From Rhizobium sp. BG4 (GTDB lineage: Bacteria; Pseudomonadota; Alphaproteobacteria; Rhizobiales; Rhizobiaceae): a stretch of DNA of 64,000 nt. The position numbers and the translations under genes are program-made. Where the stretch lies: assembly GCF_016864575.1 (NCBI RefSeq), contig NZ_CP044127.1, positions 124,001 to 188,000 of the forward strand. The letters are read 5' to 3'. Shown here one piece after another: positions 35,383 through 43,941 of this stretch (position 1 is its first letter; each line of letters starts with the position of its first letter). Below the pieces are notes generated by a model that was given only the letters and a program-made list of their open reading frames with translations, was not told where the DNA came from and made no database searches.

Positions 35383-35398
35383 TCGGACCTTAGTCTGA
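35383..35398. repeat. palindrome TCGGAC-CTTA-GTCTGA
   Basis: A member of the same palindrome group as 10512-10529, with one mismatch between arms. It lies about 70 bases upstream of the XRE regulator start codon. Confidence 0.45.
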
Positions 35399-35600
35399 TG
35401 CATGAAACGGAGTGGAGCAGCTCACGAGGCCAGAGAGTGGCGATGACGGTATGGCCACCCCCCCGATCGGTTCTTTCAGGAAGAAGCCGGTCGCGGCTTT
35501 CGCGTTGTCCGGGTGTGGCTTTGCGGCGCCTTTGTTGCGATCGATCTCATGTATCCGCGCCTTCGCATTACGATGTTCGCGTCGTTTTCTGCTCTTCGGC

Positions 35601-37565
35601 TCAAGTCGAGGCAAACCTCATAAGGGTATAATATCCCGAAAGTTCCGGGATCATCGCCGCCATCACGTCGAAGCGGGGATCGTCCTCGACCAGTTCGCCG
35701 GCATATTTCGCCTGCAGGAACAGCGCGTGGGCGGCGAGCGCATCGTCATTGGCCCGGTGCAGAATGGTGAAGACAGGGGCAGGGACGGTCTTGCCCTTGA
35801 CGATGACGCGGTCGAGCTCGGCGATCGTGTATCTGCCGCTGACCAGGAATGCCGTGGTCTCGCCGAGCAGAAGCGCGACGCCATAATTCTTCGAGGCGCC
35901 CTCCAGCCGTGAGGCGAGGTTGACGCTGTCGCCGAGGCAGGAATAGTCGAAGCGGCGGGTGGAGCCCATATTGCCGACGACGCATTCGCCGGTATTGATG
36001 CCGACGCCCATCTTCAGCACATGCAGCGGCGTGCCAAAGGCCTTGGCTTCGGCTTCCAGCTCGCGATTGAGCTTGGTGATCTCCTCCTGCATCGCCAGCG
36101 ATGCGGTGACGGCATGCATGGCATGATCGGGATCGTCGAGCGGCGCGTTCCAGAAGGCCATGATGCAGTCGCCCATATATTTGTCGATCGTGCCGCCATG
36201 GTTCATCACCACTTCGGACAGCGGCGTCAGCAGCCGGTTGATCAGCGTCGTCAGCTGCTCAGGATCGTCCTTCATCGTCTCGGCGATGGTCGTGAAGCCG
36301 CGCACATCCGAAAACAGCACCGACAGCGTGCGCCGCTCGCCACCGAGCTTCAGCTGCGAGGGGTCTTCCGTCAGCCGCTTGACGAGTTCCGGCGAGATAT
36401 ATTGCGAGAAGGCGCGGGTGATCTGCTGCTTGTTGCGACGCTCCTCGGCGAAGTCGAAGGCAGCCTGGCCGAAGGCGACGGCGATATAGGCGATCGAGGG
36501 CCCAAGCGGTGAGACGAAGACATGGCCGAAGCGGATGCCGGCGAAGCTTGCGGTAGCGAAGACGCCGATCGCGGCAATCGCGGCTGCGAGTGTCAGCCAG
36601 CTGGTGGAGCGCCAGACCGTTGCCGCCGCGAGGATCGCCGCGACGAGGATCGCCAGTGCCACGAGCGGCAGCGCGCCCCTGGCGATATAGAAGCGATGGA
36701 CGATATTGTCGTAGATCGTTGCCTGGAGCTCGACGCCAGCCACCAGCTTGCCGGTGTGGACGGTATAGGGTGTCGCAAAGGTATCGGCGCCGCCCTTGTC
36801 GATCTCGGGTGCGTTCTGCAGGCTGAGGCCGACGAGCACAACGCGATTCCTGAAGAAATCAGGGGGCAGGAAAGTCGGCGGATCGAGCGCCTGATAATAA
36901 GAGACCGTCGGGTAGCTGCGGGCCGGGCCGAAGGACTGGATCATTGCGCCCGCGGGCGGCATCGCGGCCGCCTTTCCCGCAGCGGCCGCCAGCATCACGG
37001 CAAAGCCGTCGCGATAGGCGGGAATGGTGCGGAAGGTGCCATCGCCGCCAAGCTCGATCGAGGCGATGCCGGTTCTGGCACCGGCGGCCGTGAACTGCGG
37101 CATCGGCGTGGTGCGGATCAGCTGATCGGCCTGCGGCGCCTGGATCAGCGTTTCATCACCGGCGAGCACCAGATCGGGTGCAGAGGCTGCGGTGATTGCC
37201 GCGTCATTCTCGGGAGACGACGGCTCGGCCATGATGATGTCGAGGCCGATCGCCTTGGCGCCGGCGGCCCGCAGCGCCTTGATCAGGTCGGCATGCAGGC
37301 GGCGCGGCCAGGGCCATTGGGCGTTGATCTGCGCCAGCGCCGGTTCGTCGATCGCGACGATGACGGGCGCATCCTCGGGCGGCAGCGGATCATCGACCGT
37401 CGAGAGATAGTCGAAGCTCCGGAGTTCGAGCAGCGACCAGGCCGGCAGCCGCGACAGAAACGAAATCGCCACCAGCGTCGCCAGAACGAGCACGGCAAGC
37501 CTGACCGGCCGGCTGCTGAACGGCCAGCCGGGAGCGCGGATGGACTGGCGGGGATTGGAGCGCAT
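35601..37565 (-). CDS. CHASE2-domain class III adenylate/guanylate cyclase
   Basis: A 654-residue membrane enzyme that would make a cyclic nucleotide. Residues 20-38 are a membrane segment; about 45-300 form the extracytoplasmic CHASE2 sensor (FDYLSTVDDPLPPEDAPVIV, PWPRRLHADLIKALRAAGAK). Three membrane segments follow between about 300 and 385 (LPLVALAILVAAILAAATVW and others), then the cytoplasmic cyclase domain at about 410-600. Catalytic residues are all present: metal-binding Asp420 (FSDVRGF) and Asp466 (KYMGD), base-selecting Lys462 and Asp540 (FDYSCLGD), and transition-state Asn549 and Arg553 (VNLASR). The Lys-Asp pair points to ATP and cAMP (inference). ATG overlaps the stop of the FecR-TPR-barrel gene as TGATG, so the two are translationally coupled. 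Confidence 0.93.
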   Translation of the reverse strand: MRSNPRQSIRAPGWPFSSRPVRLAVLVLATLVAISFLSRLPAWSLLELRSFDYLSTVDDPLPPEDAPVIVAIDEPALAQINAQWPWPRRLHADLIKALRAAGAKAIGLDIIMAEPSSPENDAAITAASAPDLVLAGDETLIQAPQADQLIRTTPMPQFTAAGARTGIASIELGGDGTFRTIPAYRDGFAVMLAAAAGKAAAMPPAGAMIQSFGPARSYPTVSYYQALDPPTFLPPDFFRNRVVLVGLSLQNAPEIDKGGADTFATPYTVHTGKLVAGVELQATIYDNIVHRFYIARGALPLVALAILVAAILAAATVWRSTSWLTLAAAIAAIGVFATASFAGIRFGHVFVSPLGPSIAYIAVAFGQAAFDFAEERRNKQQITRAFSQYISPELVKRLTEDPSQLKLGGERRTLSVLFSDVRGFTTIAETMKDDPEQLTTLINRLLTPLSEVVMNHGGTIDKYMGDCIMAFWNAPLDDPDHAMHAVTASLAMQEEITKLNRELEAEAKAFGTPLHVLKMGVGINTGECVVGNMGSTRRFDYSCLGDSVNLASRLEGASKNYGVALLLGETTAFLVSGRYTIAELDRVIVKGKTVPAPVFTILHRANDDALAAHALFLQAKYAGELVEDDPRFDVMAAMIPELSGYYTLMRFAST

Positions 37566-40500
37566 CAGAAGCGGATCTTCAGGCTGCCCTTGACCGCACG
37601 CCCCCAGCCCGGCACGCCGGGCGCAACCTCGAAATCCTCGTCGAGAAGATTGAAGGCAGACGCTTCGAGGGCGAACCGCTTGTCGAGCGGCTCCCAGATC
37701 ATGTTGGCGTCGAGGGTCCAGTAGTCGTCAAGTTTAACGGTCGTGAAGGGACCGAGTTGCCCCTCGCGTGTGCCTATGTAGTTGGCCGCGAGTGTTGCTT
37801 TGACATTGGCTTCGTTGACCCAAGTGACAGCAAGCTGGGCACTGCGTTCCGGCACATAAGGCAAAGCCTCACCGAAGCCAATGTTGCTCGCATCCTCGTT
37901 TTTGGAGTGCGCATAGGCAACCGTTGCAGAGATACCAAAGCCGTAGGAGAGAGCAACGTTGGCTGTGGCACTTAGCCGATCAAGTCTACCATCACTGATG
38001 CTGATGCCCCCTGGAAGATAGGGAACAAAGGGGCTGGTGATCGGATAACCCAGGTTCAGATCCTTGATCTGCTGATGCTGGTATTCGACACTCGTGAAGA
38101 AGCTATCGGTCCACTGCGCGTCCCATTGTACCGCAATGGTGTCGGTGTATCCGTCGTTGCCCGAGTATAGCTGGTTTGATTGCAGGCCCAGAACGCCAAT
38201 CGGCGACAGCGTCGGGCTGCCAAGGTCGAAGCTCTGGCGCATGTAGGCAACACGTAACCACTGGCCGTCGGAAGGTGTCCAAGCGACACCAAGGCGAGGC
38301 TCAATCCTAGCCGTGTCTGTTGTCTCGCCATCCACTAACGTTCCGAAGATTGCATACTCGGCTTTCAGCGTGGGAGTGATTTCATGAAGCAGGTCGATAT
38401 AGGCACGGCCAAGACCGATTGCTTCATCAGTTCCGGCCGCGAAAGGAAATGAATCCGACGCCTCTGCATGGATGACACCGCCTTCCAGGCCGTACCGCCA
38501 AGTTAAATCATCACTTCCGTAGAGGTGGTTGATCGCAACTATATAGTTCTGTTGAGAACTTGTCGCAAAGCGCCCTGTAACTGGTGGTATGCCAAAACCT
38601 TGGGTAATGCGCTGTTCACTATCGGTATAGAAGAAAGCTGAATTTACAACGTTGCGGTACCCGAAGGTATGGCTCCAACCAATCCCGGCCGCAGTCTCCC
38701 TTGAGTTGACCCTGTCGCTTTCGTTGTACGGCACACCGCCCGGTGCGAAGGGGAAATCGATAGTTTGATCGATCCGGCTATCGCTATGATTGGCGTAGAG
38801 GACGAAGCGATCGTCGGGATTTGGCGTTGCGGTCAAATACGCATTACCGGACCAGTTTTTGATATCGCCATTGTTGGTTCCAGGCCCGAGCAAACCGACT
38901 AGAGATTGACCATAATCGCCGCCATACGGCGTCTGCACCCACGTCAAGTTCAGATACCCGCTCACCGGGAACGGGGCATTGGCAAAACCCTGCAGTTCCG
39001 CTTCACCTGTCGGCTTCGTCTCGCCAGCCGAATTGATAAAGCCCGCGCCAAGCGACCCTTCAAGAAAAGGCCGCCGCAGGAGGTTGGCAGAGCGCGAGCG
39101 GCCGGACAGCATGTGTGGATCGAGCAGTAGACCCTGCAAGAGCGCCGAGAAGCTGTTCGAGTTCAGCTTGTAGAGATCGATCTCGTCGTCGAAGATCTCG
39201 GTATTGGCGAAGGGGCGGATGTTGCCGCGGATCGACTGGTCGACATAGCCGCTGCCGGCGAAGGGGTCGAAGACCGCATCGCCGTAATAGCGGCCCCAGG
39301 CGTTGAGGCCGCGCAGGCGGAAGGCGTTGTTGAGCGTCGAGCCGGCATCCTGATTGGCGCCGAGCGAGCCGTAGTGGCCGCCGCGGGCCTTGGAGCGGCG
39401 CAGGAATTCCTGGGCATTCTCAAGCGCGCCATCCGGATCGTAATCGTCGATCGCGACGGCGGTGCGGAATGACGAGATTACCGGATCGTTCTTGTCCAGC
39501 CGGTCGGCATTATCCAGCGCCTGTTCGGAGAGGACGCGGTCGCCCTTTTCATAGTGGCCGGCGGCGAGCATCAGCTGCGCCTGCGAATGTGCCGGATTGG
39601 CTGTCGAGGATGCCAGGAGATCGTCGATCGCCTTGTCCATCTCGCCCATCTGCAGATAGTAGCGGCCGCGGGCGAGAAGGGCGATGTCGAAGGCCGGGTC
39701 GGCGGCGAGCGCGAGGTCGATTTCGCGCTTGGCTTCCTTCATCCGCGATTGATCGAGATAGAGAATTGCCAGATTGGCGTGGCCGATCGGATCGTCGGGA
39801 TCGAGCTCGATCGCTTTCTTCAGCGCGGCTTCGGCTTCGCGCGAGGCGCCGCGGGCATCCTGCAGCAGACCGAGGTCGTTCCAGGCCATGGATGAGCCGG
39901 GCGCCACTCCGATCGCCGCGTTCAAGTCGGCGAGGGCGCCTTCGAGATCGCCCTGATAATCGGCGCGCATGCGGGCGCGGGCCTGCAGGGCGTTCGGGTC
40001 CTGCGGGTCGATCGCCAGCGAGCGGGCGATTGCATCCTGCATCTGGACGCGGTCGTTGATCAGAAGCGCGAGCTGGGCGCGCAGCGCCGGAAGCGTCGAG
40101 TCGTCAGGATAGCGCGCCTCGGCTTGCTTCATCGTGGCGATCGCTGCCGGGATGTCTTCGAGGAAGCCTGCCGTATAAGCCTTCATCACCGCGGCGTAGG
40201 GGCCGGTGACGCTCGCCGGCGGCTTCTCGTTGCGGGAGGGATCGCGGAGCGACCGGGCGTAATAGCCGCCGTAGGCTGCGATGCCGCGGCGCAGCGGATC
40301 GAGGGAGCGTTCGGCTCTGGCAAAGAGTTTTGCCGCATCGTCATAGCGCTTCTCGGCGCCGGCGATCAGCGCCTCGATGAGATCGGCGCGGGCGCGCTGG
40401 GAGGCGGAGAGACGGGAGGCGCGGGCCTGCGCCAGGGATTCCAGCGCTTTCCTGCGGCCATCGAGCGAGAGCTGCACTTCGGCAAGCGTCAACCAATCCT

Positions 40501-41230
40501 CGGCGCTGCGGGTGCCGGGCGCCTTGGCCTCGATGCGGCTGCGCTCGCTGCGCATCTTCTGCACCGGAAGCGGCGAGGCGGGCATGAAGGTGAAGCCGCT
40601 GCGCAGCGTCAGGTAGAAGAGCATCTGCTCGCGATCATCCGGCGTGACGATGACGAGCTTGCGCGGCGCCTGGCCGATGGTGGCGACCGCGCCTTCGCCC
40701 TCGGCCACCTGGACGCTGCCGTAGTCGTTCTTTAGCTCGACCTGTCCCTCGAGAACGATCAGCGAGGTCTGGTCGCCCTTGACAGTCAGCGTCCAGTCCG
40801 TGCCGCGGATCGCGGCGGCCGCTGCCGGGGTCTCGACCGTCAGCCCCGTGCCGCCGCGCTGGGCGCGGGCCCACATGGTACCGGATTGCAGGTTGAGGAT
40901 CGTGTCGCCGTCGCGCGCCATCTTCTTGACCTGCAGCGCCGAATTGCGGCCGAGGCGAACCTGGGTGCGGTCGGCAAAGAGGATAGCGAGCTGGCCGGAT
41001 GCATTGGTGCGCAGCACGTCGCCGCCGAGCAGATCCTGGTGCAGGTCGACATTCTGCCAGTTCGACAGATCGACGAAGCGGACTTCCTCGCCCATCTTGC
41101 GATCGATGACGGAACCGGCTGCCGGTTCGGCGCGCAAAACAGGGTCGGCCGCTGCCGGCCGCGCAGCAAAAGACGCCGCCACAGTCAACGCCATCACGGC
41201 GGACATGGAATTCGTAAATCTACCCCTCAT
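37565..41230 (-). CDS. FecR-TPR-beta-barrel outer-membrane fusion protein
   Basis: A 1221-residue exported protein of unusual architecture. A signal peptide (MSAVMALTVAASFAARPAAA) precedes a FecR domain (about 50-200: VRFVDLSNWQNVDLHQDLLG, RTNASGQLAILFADRTQVRL, AAAAIRGTDWTLTV and LEGQVELKN). A TPR region follows (about 230-600, repeats such as AWNDLGLLQDARGASREAEA and GHANLAILYLDQSRMKEAKR). The C-terminal half is a TonB-receptor-like beta-barrel ending in the aromatic sorting signal LKIRF. No plug domain is seen. I take ATG 41230 as start; the TTG at 41266 is better read as part of a promoter. It is coupled to the CHASE2 cyclase. Codon style in about 37740-39170 is less GC-rich than around it. 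Confidence 0.85.
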   Translation of the reverse strand: MRGRFTNSMSAVMALTVAASFAARPAAADPVLRAEPAAGSVIDRKMGEEVRFVDLSNWQNVDLHQDLLGGDVLRTNASGQLAILFADRTQVRLGRNSALQVKKMARDGDTILNLQSGTMWARAQRGGTGLTVETPAAAAAIRGTDWTLTVKGDQTSLIVLEGQVELKNDYGSVQVAEGEGAVATIGQAPRKLVIVTPDDREQMLFYLTLRSGFTFMPASPLPVQKMRSERSRIEAKAPGTRSAEDWLTLAEVQLSLDGRRKALESLAQARASRLSASQRARADLIEALIAGAEKRYDDAAKLFARAERSLDPLRRGIAAYGGYYARSLRDPSRNEKPPASVTGPYAAVMKAYTAGFLEDIPAAIATMKQAEARYPDDSTLPALRAQLALLINDRVQMQDAIARSLAIDPQDPNALQARARMRADYQGDLEGALADLNAAIGVAPGSSMAWNDLGLLQDARGASREAEAALKKAIELDPDDPIGHANLAILYLDQSRMKEAKREIDLALAADPAFDIALLARGRYYLQMGEMDKAIDDLLASSTANPAHSQAQLMLAAGHYEKGDRVLSEQALDNADRLDKNDPVISSFRTAVAIDDYDPDGALENAQEFLRRSKARGGHYGSLGANQDAGSTLNNAFRLRGLNAWGRYYGDAVFDPFAGSGYVDQSIRGNIRPFANTEIFDDEIDLYKLNSNSFSALLQGLLLDPHMLSGRSRSANLLRRPFLEGSLGAGFINSAGETKPTGEAELQGFANAPFPVSGYLNLTWVQTPYGGDYGQSLVGLLGPGTNNGDIKNWSGNAYLTATPNPDDRFVLYANHSDSRIDQTIDFPFAPGGVPYNESDRVNSRETAAGIGWSHTFGYRNVVNSAFFYTDSEQRITQGFGIPPVTGRFATSSQQNYIVAINHLYGSDDLTWRYGLEGGVIHAEASDSFPFAAGTDEAIGLGRAYIDLLHEITPTLKAEYAIFGTLVDGETTDTARIEPRLGVAWTPSDGQWLRVAYMRQSFDLGSPTLSPIGVLGLQSNQLYSGNDGYTDTIAVQWDAQWTDSFFTSVEYQHQQIKDLNLGYPITSPFVPYLPGGISISDGRLDRLSATANVALSYGFGISATVAYAHSKNEDASNIGFGEALPYVPERSAQLAVTWVNEANVKATLAANYIGTREGQLGPFTTVKLDDYWTLDANMIWEPLDKRFALEASAFNLLDEDFEVAPGVPGWGRAVKGSLKIRF

Positions 41231-41342
41231 AGAAAAGCGTTTGTCTTTGGTGCCGCCAAAAGTCAAGCAGAGTTCTACTTATGCTCTTGCTTTGGTTGTG
41301 AAGTGTAATATCAGGGAAACACTTTGCGGCGGAGGTAAGTGC
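41231..41342. promoter_or_regulatory. divergent promoter region between barrel gene and PycTM-like gene
   Basis: This 112-base gap must carry promoters for both directions. TTGACT (41266-41261, minus strand) is a plausible -35 box for the barrel/cyclase operon; the matching -10 is unclear. GGAGG before 41343 is the ribosome site of the rightward gene. Sharing such a short gap argues for joint control. Confidence 0.4.
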
Positions 41343-41882
41343 GTGGCGGATTTCGAAAGTGCGACTGAACTGATGATGAGCGATCCCACGACAGGGGATA
41401 TCGGATCGGAATATTTCGACCATATCAAGAAGATAAACGACATCTTCTACGATCAGATCAAGATATCCGATCAGAAGGCGGCTTACATCTTCACCTTCAT
41501 GCTTGCCTTTCTCGTCAGCTCCAGCGAGGTACGCGCGGTCTTTACATGGACGCGCTATGCGGACGGAAACCTGCAGCACATTCTGTTCTCCGGTCTGCTT
41601 GCAGCGGCGTCCGTCTTCTCGATCCTGTCAGCGATCCTGGTGGTGCTGCCGCGCCATCTCACGAAGTCCACCTCGCTATTCTGGGGCACCTGGGGCGAGC
41701 ACCGGCAGCTCTTCTGGGACGCGGCGACACGGCGCGACGAGCGCTATCTCTTCGCCGAATATCTCGACAATGCCGATATTCTCTCCACCATTGCGCGCGG
41801 CAAGTATCGCTGCGTCACACTCGCCTTTCGCGGATTGATGGTCACCGTCATCGCTTATGTGCTGCTTCTGATCGCCGGGTGA
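41343..41882 (+). CDS. PycTM-like (DUF5706) membrane protein, Pycsar-effector family
   Basis: A 179-residue membrane protein starting at GTG behind GGAGG (7 bases). It has an N-terminal cytoplasmic helix (YFDHIKKINDIFYDQIKISD, then QKAAYIF), a membrane hairpin (FTFMLAFLVSSSEV and LFSGLLAAASVFSILSAILV), then VLPRHLTKSTSLFWGTWGEH and a loop ending in LSTIARGKYRCVTLAFRGLM with a third membrane segment. This layout, with the KA..F start, the PRH motif after the hairpin and the conserved IARxKY, is that of the Pycsar-effector (PycTM/DUF5706) family. In known systems a cyclic nucleotide made by a class III cyclase triggers it to damage the inner membrane. Here it is divergent from an operon that contains a class III cyclase. 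Confidence 0.72.
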   Translation: MADFESATELMMSDPTTGDIGSEYFDHIKKINDIFYDQIKISDQKAAYIFTFMLAFLVSSSEVRAVFTWTRYADGNLQHILFSGLLAAASVFSILSAILVVLPRHLTKSTSLFWGTWGEHRQLFWDAATRRDERYLFAEYLDNADILSTIARGKYRCVTLAFRGLMVTVIAYVLLLIAG

Positions 41883-42336
41883 GGGTGAAACTCACACCCA
41901 ATCTCTCGATAAAATCAATTTCGAAGAAGGGCTCCTTCTGGTCTTAAACCGTATCTGTGTGCTGCCTCGACGCTTCGGCTGCACGACACGTCCCAGCCGG
42001 CATCGGCAGCGAGTTGCTTAACAGCAATGTCTCGCAGGTGAGGGCATCGATGGATTAGACCGCGCCGCGAACGAATGATTAGGAGGCGGTTTCCGGTGAA
42101 TTTGTCGGATCGTTTCCGGAACACGCTCTGGGGCGGAGGTAAAAGAGCTCTCAGTCGCCCGCGCCACAGACTGGCGAGCAGAGCGCACGCGCGGGCAATC
42201 AGGCAGACGGCGAGCCGCTGCTAGGCTCTGCAAGAATTTTCGCCTTATCGAAGCGCTGACAGCATCCGCGCGTCGCGGAAATCTCGCGGAACTTTTTCAC
42301 ATGGCGCTCATTCATATGGGACGCTGGAGAAATAAA
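41883..42336. other. intergenic stretch, nothing recognised
   Basis: About 450 bases. The weak minus-strand frames at 41915-42233 have no ribosome site. I see no gene, although the region follows a gene end. Confidence 0.4.
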
Positions 42337-42471
42337 ATGTTCGCCCTTCTGACAATACTGACAGTCCTTATCGCGACCATGTTTGTGGGACTGGTAGCCT
42401 CGACCTTGAGAGAATTGCGCAACGAAAGCGCTGATCCGGGCGAAAGAGCGCTCTGGAAGACGAGCCGCTAA
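42337..42471 (+). CDS. small single-span membrane protein (44 aa)
   Basis: A 44-residue frame: MFALLTILTVLIATMFVGLV, then ASTLRELRNESADPGE, with GGAG about 7 bases upstream. A hydrophobic N-terminal helix with a charged tail suggests an inner-membrane small protein. No family recognised. A longer in-frame start at 42301 (MALIHMG) is possible but lacks a site. Confidence 0.5.
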   Translation: MFALLTILTVLIATMFVGLVASTLRELRNESADPGERALWKTSR

Positions 42472-42574
42472 GCTCGACTTCGATCTTCGGTACGATCTCC
42501 GCTGGCAATTGACTGCAGTCGCCCTATCTGAAAGTCAGGCGGTACCATTTCCGGTCCTCCCTCGGAGGAATAGT

Positions 42575-42814
42575 ATGGACCGACCAGAGCTCGAAACCGA
42601 AAAGTTTTACTGGGCTCGCCGACGAGGCAGCAGCCGTACCGAGATTGTCATGGTTTCATCCGTTTTCGGTGGAGAGCGCGAATTTTGGACTGTCGCGGTG
42701 ATGGGCTCTGAAAGCCACGCGATGCTTGATAACTTTGAGTTCTTCTCCGCCGTTGATTGTCCGGCTGGTCTCCACTACAGTCCCTCCCTTCAGGATCTTG
42801 ATGATCGACATTAA
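42575..42814 (+). CDS. small rhizobial hypothetical protein
   Basis: A 79-residue protein with a strong ribosome site (GGAGGAATAGT before ATG). It reads MDRPELETEKFYWARRRGSS, then REFWTVAVMGSESHAMLDNF and EFFSAVDC. No domain recognised. Its end overlaps the start of the ArsR-like gene by 14 bases, suggesting coupled expression. Confidence 0.6.
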   Translation: MDRPELETEKFYWARRRGSSRTEIVMVSSVFGGEREFWTVAVMGSESHAMLDNFEFFSAVDCPAGLHYSPSLQDLDDRH

Positions 42815-43094
42815 TCCCGATCAGCGCGCCTTGTTCCGGGCGCTACTTTCCCATCCCCTGAAGCTTAGGCTCGCTAAGGCGGTATCGGAAGGCGAATTAC
42901 GTGCCGAGCAGATTGTTCGGCTTTGCGACCGGAGCCGATCGACTGCAACCGCTCATCTTCGCGAGCTGCGCAAGGCCGGCCTGATCAGAACGCGGAGATG
43001 CGGCCGAACAGTATTCTACCATTGTGCCTCCGAAGAGATAAGATCTTGGATCGACAGCTTCCAGCCAGACTCCTCGGATCGACAGCCTGTATGA
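42801..43094 (+). CDS. ArsR-type winged-helix regulator
   Basis: A 97-residue regulator starting MIDINPDQRALFRALLSHPL behind AGGA. The winged helix KLRLAKAVSEGELRAEQIVR, with SRSTATAHLRELRKAGLIRT and TRRCGRTVFYHCA, fits the ArsR fold. CDRSRS and RRCGRT contain single cysteines, which do not form the classic CxC metal site. It overlaps the preceding small gene by 14 bases and may control that unit. Related to the ArsR at 59214 only by fold. Confidence 0.78.
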   Translation: MIDINPDQRALFRALLSHPLKLRLAKAVSEGELRAEQIVRLCDRSRSTATAHLRELRKAGLIRTRRCGRTVFYHCASEEIRSWIDSFQPDSSDRQPV

Positions 43095-43225
43095 CCGCAT
43101 TAACCGAGGTCGTCATGGGCCTTCTCCAATCGGCAGCGGCAGCGGTGTGACAGCCGGAGAGCGGCCTGTCGGTCGCAGTTGCAGCGCCTGATCGACAAGC
43201 AGCTTCGTTGCACGAGATCTGTGGT
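43095..43225. other. short intergenic gap
   Basis: No gene or repeat seen. Confidence 0.4.
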
Positions 43226-43399
43226 TCATTCCCTCGCATTCAAAGCAGCCAACCTCAGTTTGCAAAGTCGCGCGCTCTCCTCCCGGAGATGCCGCTCTTC
43301 ATCTGCGGCGTCTGCTACAATCTTGTTCGTGCGTTCGAAGGCCGCTGAACGCTGTTGCACGGCCAGCGTCTTCCTGATCCTGGTTACCATGACAGCCAT
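43226..43399 (-). CDS. small helical protein, unknown (57 aa)
   Basis: A 57-residue frame too short for ordinary gene calling: MAVMVTRIRKTLAVQQRSAA, then FERTNKIVADAADEERHLRE and ESARLCKLRLAALNARE. It is highly charged and helical, like a short coiled coil. A GAGGAAA ribosome site lies about 9 bases upstream, with a good codon pattern. Function unknown; it may be a small stress protein given its surroundings. Confidence 0.45.
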   Translation of the reverse strand: MAVMVTRIRKTLAVQQRSAAFERTNKIVADAADEERHLREESARLCKLRLAALNARE

Positions 43400-43663
43400 T
43401 CGTGAAGGTTTCCTCAGATGTGGGGAAGTCGAGAGGGCGCTTCAACGGCTTCGGGCCCCGTGTCCAGTAGCGTATGGCCAGCCTTTCCTCCTTGCGGAGG
43501 CGCTGCATGTAAACCATCTACGATCTGCCACCCCATCATCACGTGAGCTTCCGCAGCGGTATCCGCCGCCGTCTGCGTGACGGCTTATGTGTGGGGTGAG
43601 ACGGCTGCTCGCTTCCTTAATGTCGAGCGCCGTCGGGCCATTCCGCAACCTCCAGGATCGGTC
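43400..43663. other. intergenic stretch, nothing recognised
   Basis: Several overlapping open frames on both strands, none with a good start or family match. Confidence 0.4.
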
Positions 43664-43941
43664 ATGTCATCCCTCGACCACCTCGTCATCCTCCTGCATG
43701 GCATCGGCGCGTCTGGCGGGCAGCTCATGCCGCTGGCCAAATCATGGCGCGTCAGTCTGCCGAAAACGCGGATCGCTGCCCCAGACGCTCCCCTGCATCA
43801 CTGGCGCGGCCACCAGTGGTTTTCGACGACGGCAATCCGCTTGAACCAGCGAATGTCATGGCCGCGCGTGAAGCATTTGACGAACTGATGATCGAGGCGG
43901 GCCTTCGCTCCAAACGGCGAATTGCAGAGGCATCGGACTAA
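43664..43941 (+). pseudogene. alpha/beta-hydrolase (carboxylesterase type), truncated and frameshifted
   Basis: The start is intact and reads MSSLDHLVILLHGIGASGGQ, then LMPLAKSWRVSLPKTRIAAP, the beginning of the phospholipase/carboxylesterase family. A one-base loss near 43824 (after HQWF) shifts the frame; the true frame continues DDGNPLEPANVMAAREAFDE and then meets a stop at 43941. The nucleophile GxSxG and the remaining two thirds of the enzyme are missing, so this is a remnant. It is followed directly by the promoter and palindromes of the DUF1236 genes. Confidence 0.78.

Noticed and set aside
35601..37565. Calling the cyclase a true PycC pyrimidine cyclase
   Set aside because: PycC proteins are soluble and lack CHASE2; the Lys462/Asp540 pair is typical of adenylate cyclases. 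The nucleotide made must be measured.
36522..37724. A 400-codon frame antisense to the CHASE2 cyclase
   Set aside because: The same shadow effect; composition is low complexity and the real gene on the other strand has full catalytic motifs.
41231..41266. Upstream TTG start for the FecR-TPR-barrel gene
   Set aside because: No ribosome site, and TTGACT is better explained as a promoter box; the signal peptide begins after ATG 41230.
43442..43648. Minus-strand frame beside the broken hydrolase
   Set aside because: Overlaps other weak frames, Arg/Ser-rich, no start signal.
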